Origin: JABMQW01 sp964439935
GTDB taxonomy: Bacteria; Fidelibacterota; Marinisomatia; Marinisomatales; TCS56
Length of the DNA stretch: 64,000 nucleotides
Assembly: GCA_964439935.1 (NCBI GenBank)
Contig: CAYTPW010000001.1
Location: 62,001-126,000 of the forward strand
Direction of reading: 5' to 3'
The number at the start of each line of letters is the position of its first letter. Position 1 is the stretch's first letter. The notes under the pieces are model-generated. The model was not told the DNA's origin. It made no database searches and saw nothing but the letters and a program-made list of their open reading frames with translations. Positions 61,234 through 64,000 of the stretch are shown piece after piece. The translations under genes were made by a program, and so were the position numbers.

Positions 61234-63516
61234 TTATAAGCATTTCTCTAATAGTAAGGCACAGCTGCCATTGATCGGATTCACGTGAATGATCAAGATT
61301 TTTGATACTGGCTTATATTCCCCGGAAGGTCCTGTTCGAAGCTTGCCCTTGCGAAGTGCTTCAACAGCAATGATCAGTGCAAACATGGAAGTACTGGCAT
61401 CAGCGAATCCCATACATGTTGCTGGATTAATGGTGATTATATTATCTAAATCCCCACCCCAAATGTCCCCCAGAGTTTTTAATTGATATTCTTGAGTGAC
61501 GGGCTTGCCATCGTCTGTGCAGATGACAGGAATGTCAGCGATAGTATTGGAGCGGAGTGCTTGATTAATGGCTGTGTGCAGATCAGCTGCACCGGCAATA
61601 CCGGCACCGGCAATCTGAACATTCTCTGATGATTGTGTCCTCTGGCCGAGAAGAACACACCCGGCGCCTTCGGTGGGAATTGTAGTTCGGCCCAGCAGCT
61701 TGTGCATGGCCAATGGAACATCCCCCAGTTCATCAGCGGCAACCGCGTACATCACTTTGAGTTCGGGATCCTCCGTGAGTTGTATGCAGGCCTGGACTGC
61801 GGCAAATAGTCCGGCGCCTTCAGCTGCTGCGATGGTGTTTGATGGTCCTTTAATAGTCATCGATTCACAGACCGCCCCCATTGAGGCATTCATGACGACT
61901 CTTGAAAATGCATGGGAAGAAATTCCTCTCAACCCGCGTTCATTGATGCTGTTTCTGAACTCAAGCAAACTCAGGGAAGGTATGTGGGAAACTCCGGTGA
62001 TGATCCCTGTTAGCTCAGAAAGATTTGCTCCTCCATTCAAACCTGAATCCTGCAATGCCAGGGAACAGGCAGTTATCATGTAGCGGGTAAGCGGGTCAAG
62101 AAAGCGTTCATCTCTGTGGCTGGTAAAAGTCGAGAAATCATCTATCGTGACATATGCTGCGGATTCAGGTATCTCGAATCCATCTGTATTTAGATTCGTC
62201 GGTTTCTGACGAGGTTTCTTTTCAAGCAGGACTTGATCCAGAGCGTTAAAACCGTAAGTGCTTACAGATCCTGTACCAAGTATGGGAATCCCCTTGATAG
62301 ACGCAGGCTGCCAGGCGCCACGGAGTTCTTTGCTGACAATTAATGCAGCATTTGTGCCACCGAATCCGGAATTACAATTCAGGGCAGCATGGTAGGTATG
62401 TGGCTGTGGTTTTGTGGTGGAAACAACCCACTTTGGGATCAGGCGTCGCGGTCTGGCGAAATGCATCGTTGTGGGAACAAAACCAGCATTCATACTGATA
62501 AGTGTGATAATGGTCTCCACTATTCCTGCGGCTCCGCCGGTATGACCCATAAAGCTTTTGCTGGATGAAACAGGAATATTCTGACTTTGCTCGGTGAAAA
62601 CATCCTTTATTCCCAGCCATTCGGATTGGTCATTTTCCAGGGTACCAGTTCCATGAACATTGATATATCCAATATCCTCAAGACCAATATCAGTATCTTT
62701 CAGGGCAGCAGCGATGGCTCGTGAAACACCGCTTCCACGGGGGTCAGGAGATGTCGGATGGTAGGCATCTGTTCCAGTACCAAAACCTGCAATGGATCCA
62801 AGAACCGAACCGTTATTGGTTCCATCAACAGGCTGTTTTTCAAGTACCAGGCAGCCGGCGCCTTCGCCAAGGTTCAGACCTACCGGTAACGAGAATGGTG
62901 CGCAAGGTGCATCACTCATATTCCGAAGAGCGTAAAAACCAGCAAACATATGTTGGGTCAGCTCACCGGTGCCTCCCACCACAACGGCATCAAGGTAGCC
63001 ATGTTTTAATAGATCTTGGGCATAACCCAAAGCGTGATTCGACGATGCGCAGGCAGTGGAAATTGTTAAGGCCGGTCCTTTGATGTTCAGGCGCTCAGCC
63101 AGTTGGTGGGTCTGATGTTGCAGTTTAGCCACCAGTAGTGGAGAATTGTCTTCCAGGTTTTCATTAGCATGTTTAAATCCATCGTCCACAGACATTTTGC
63201 CAAGACAGATACCCAGGACCAGGCCAATCCTTTCCAGCTTATAATTCTGGAGCTGTGAACTGGAGATTGCCTCTCTGGCCGTCAGTAATGCCAGGGCTAT
63301 ACGTTGATCAAGTTCAGGAAATGCGTTTCCAAGTTTGGTCCAATCATCCGGCTCGAACATTGCGGCATATTTAGCACTGAATTCATCCGTTGCGAATCGT
63401 TTGATTTGCTTTATTCCATCGACCCCATTTATTAAAGCGGACTTTACTTCAGCAACATTTTTGCCAATTGGTGTGTATACACCCATACCAGTGATAGCCG
63501 TGTAATAATTACCCAC
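61234..63516 (-). CDS. Fused beta-ketoacyl synthase and chain-length-factor-like protein
   Basis: A 760-residue protein with two KAS folds in tandem. The first (about 1-400) is complete: active-site Cys in TACASSNHALG, His in NVHGTGTLENDQ and His in FMGHTGGAAG. The second (about 415-755) keeps the fold (ITACSLALQDSGLN, ITGVSHIPSL, CMGFADASTSMFALI). Where the Cys should be, it has NTIAAAEGAGLFAA, and where the His motifs should be, it has ICTDDGKPV and CMGFADAS; it is thus catalytically dead. This equals a KS-alpha/chain-length-factor pair fused into one chain. The operon with ACP, reductase and dehydratase points to a polyene, polyketide or unusual fatty acyl product. Confidence 0.85.
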   Translation of the reverse strand: MGNYYTAITGMGVYTPIGKNVAEVKSALINGVDGIKQIKRFATDEFSAKYAAMFEPDDWTKLGNAFPELDQRIALALLTAREAISSSQLQNYKLERIGLVLGICLGKMSVDDGFKHANENLEDNSPLLVAKLQHQTHQLAERLNIKGPALTISTACASSNHALGYAQDLLKHGYLDAVVVGGTGELTQHMFAGFYALRNMSDAPCAPFSLPVGLNLGEGAGCLVLEKQPVDGTNNGSVLGSIAGFGTGTDAYHPTSPDPRGSGVSRAIAAALKDTDIGLEDIGYINVHGTGTLENDQSEWLGIKDVFTEQSQNIPVSSSKSFMGHTGGAAGIVETIITLISMNAGFVPTTMHFARPRRLIPKWVVSTTKPQPHTYHAALNCNSGFGGTNAALIVSKELRGAWQPASIKGIPILGTGSVSTYGFNALDQVLLEKKPRQKPTNLNTDGFEIPESAAYVTIDDFSTFTSHRDERFLDPLTRYMITACSLALQDSGLNGGANLSELTGIITGVSHIPSLSLLEFRNSINERGLRGISSHAFSRVVMNASMGAVCESMTIKGPSNTIAAAEGAGLFAAVQACIQLTEDPELKVMYAVAADELGDVPLAMHKLLGRTTIPTEGAGCVLLGQRTQSSENVQIAGAGIAGAADLHTAINQALRSNTIADIPVICTDDGKPVTQEYQLKTLGDIWGGDLDNIITINPATCMGFADASTSMFALIIAVEALRKGKLRTGPSGEYKPVSKILIIHVNPINGSCALLLEKCL

Positions 63517-63560
63517 TGATCCAGCCTTTGGCTTTTTAATATATTAAAATATCAATGGGC

Positions 63561-64000
63561 TTAATCGTATTGGGACATTTTGACGGTTCCAACAAGAGAC
63601 ATGATAATGCCAACAATGACGATGATTGCGCCACCAGTCATACCCACAAAGAGACCCAATGCTCCGATACCTTCAAGTGCATCATCACTGGAACTCGCTA
63701 ATAAATAGCCTATTCCGAATTGAGCGATTCCCCAGATGACAGCATTATTGCCTCTTCTGGTGTATTCCTTCCAGCGCTCATATTCCCGCATTCGATAGAT
63801 GTCTGCCGGGGTTGATTGTAAAGAGTCGGCCGGCTGGGCCTGGAATGAAGTCCCACTGGACTCAACCTTAGTTCCAGCACTGCCCCACTCGCGGCGCTGA
63901 TCGGGAGTGACTTTCACTTTCTGGAAGGATTTATCGGTCAAGGTCACAAGTTCGTCAATGAAATCCGATGGATCCTGGTTCTCCAACCGCCAGACACATT
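63561..64000 (-). CDS. Hypothetical two-helix membrane protein, start at or beyond window edge
   Basis: The frame is open to the edge (63561-63998). TTG 63986 is a possible start (ENQDPSDFIDELVTLTDKSF) but an ATG may lie outside. The N-terminal 90 residues are hydrophilic with a long helix (YRMREYERWKEYTRRGNN); two hydrophobic segments follow, AVIWGIAQFGIGYLLA and LGLFVGMTGGAIIVIVGIIM. It is 44 bases upstream of the KS gene on the same strand and may belong to the operon. No family is recognised. Confidence 0.55.
   Translation of the reverse strand, partial: CVWRLENQDPSDFIDELVTLTDKSFQKVKVTPDQRREWGSAGTKVESSGTSFQAQPADSLQSTPADIYRMREYERWKEYTRRGNNAVIWGIAQFGIGYLLASSSDDALEGIGALGLFVGMTGGAIIVIVGIIMSLVGTVKMSQYD

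Overview
The window is a bacterial chromosome segment of moderate GC. It most resembles an uncultured anaerobic or facultative member of the Fibrobacterota-Chlorobiota-Bacteroidota-like lineages, with Candidatus Neomarinimicrobiota (Marinimicrobia/SAR406) as best guess and Calditrichota/KSB1-type phyla as alternatives. The main clue is a set of three large minus-strand exported proteins ending in the YPNPFNP...-type C-terminal sorting module of type IX secretion cargo. This assignment is inference; there is no rRNA or universal marker gene in the window.

Region 1 (1-817) holds two tandem genes of the C-GCAxxG-C-C redox family. The first is cut by the window edge. The second is read here as a selenoprotein: an in-frame UGA at 425-427 sits exactly where the family's first cysteine belongs and is followed by a hairpin that closely resembles the E. 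coli fdhF SECIS.

Region 2 (1494-17064) is one long plus-strand operon for a composite flavin/iron-sulfur/[NiFe]-hydrogenase complex. It encodes a QmoC-like HdrC/HdrE membrane subunit, an HdrA N-half fused to a NuoE domain, a 2Fe-2S thioredoxin-like protein, a NuoF fused to an NfnB/GltD-like module, a NuoG N-terminus fused to one and a half HdrA units, MvhD, MvhG and MvhA, then a maturation protease and an ArsR-type regulator. One HdrA is split between two genes. A signalling set (DRTGG, CBS-HATPase, DRTGG, PHP, HATPase) is embedded in the middle. The inferred role is coupling H2, NAD(P)(H), ferredoxin and possibly quinone.

Region 3 (17200-28125) carries the exported proteins: a kelch-repeat gene broken by an amber stop, an M28 aminopeptidase, a MarR regulator, a 1571-residue FG-GAP/LamG/anchor-D protein and a PQQ-type beta-propeller. 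Related intergenic elements precede the minus-strand cargo genes and may be shared promoter regions.

Region 4 (28181-35113) has a squalene/phytoene synthase-like protein, an RND efflux pair and a predicted ADP-ribosyltransferase with an R-S-ExE signature. Region 5 (35388-40792) is a minus-strand operon for non-phosphorylative sugar-acid breakdown (UxuA-like dehydratase, DUF4432 mutarotase-like, SMP-30 lactonase, two SDRs, FAH hydrolase). Region 6 (40990-57261) is mixed: a lipoprotein, two hybrid histidine kinases and two receivers, a sarcosine/dimethylglycine dehydrogenase-like enzyme, a GNAT, an ECF sigma/anti-sigma/DUF4097 operon, a small membrane protein, a BASS transporter and an enolase-superfamily enzyme.

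Region 7 (57315-64000) is a minus-strand type II fatty-acid/polyketide-like cluster: a fused ketosynthase plus chain-length-factor-like protein, ACP, a GcvT-like protein lacking the usual acidic pair, a FabG-like SDR, a FabZ-like dehydratase and a cysteine-rich ferredoxin. No tRNA, rRNA, CRISPR array, transposase or integrase was recognised.
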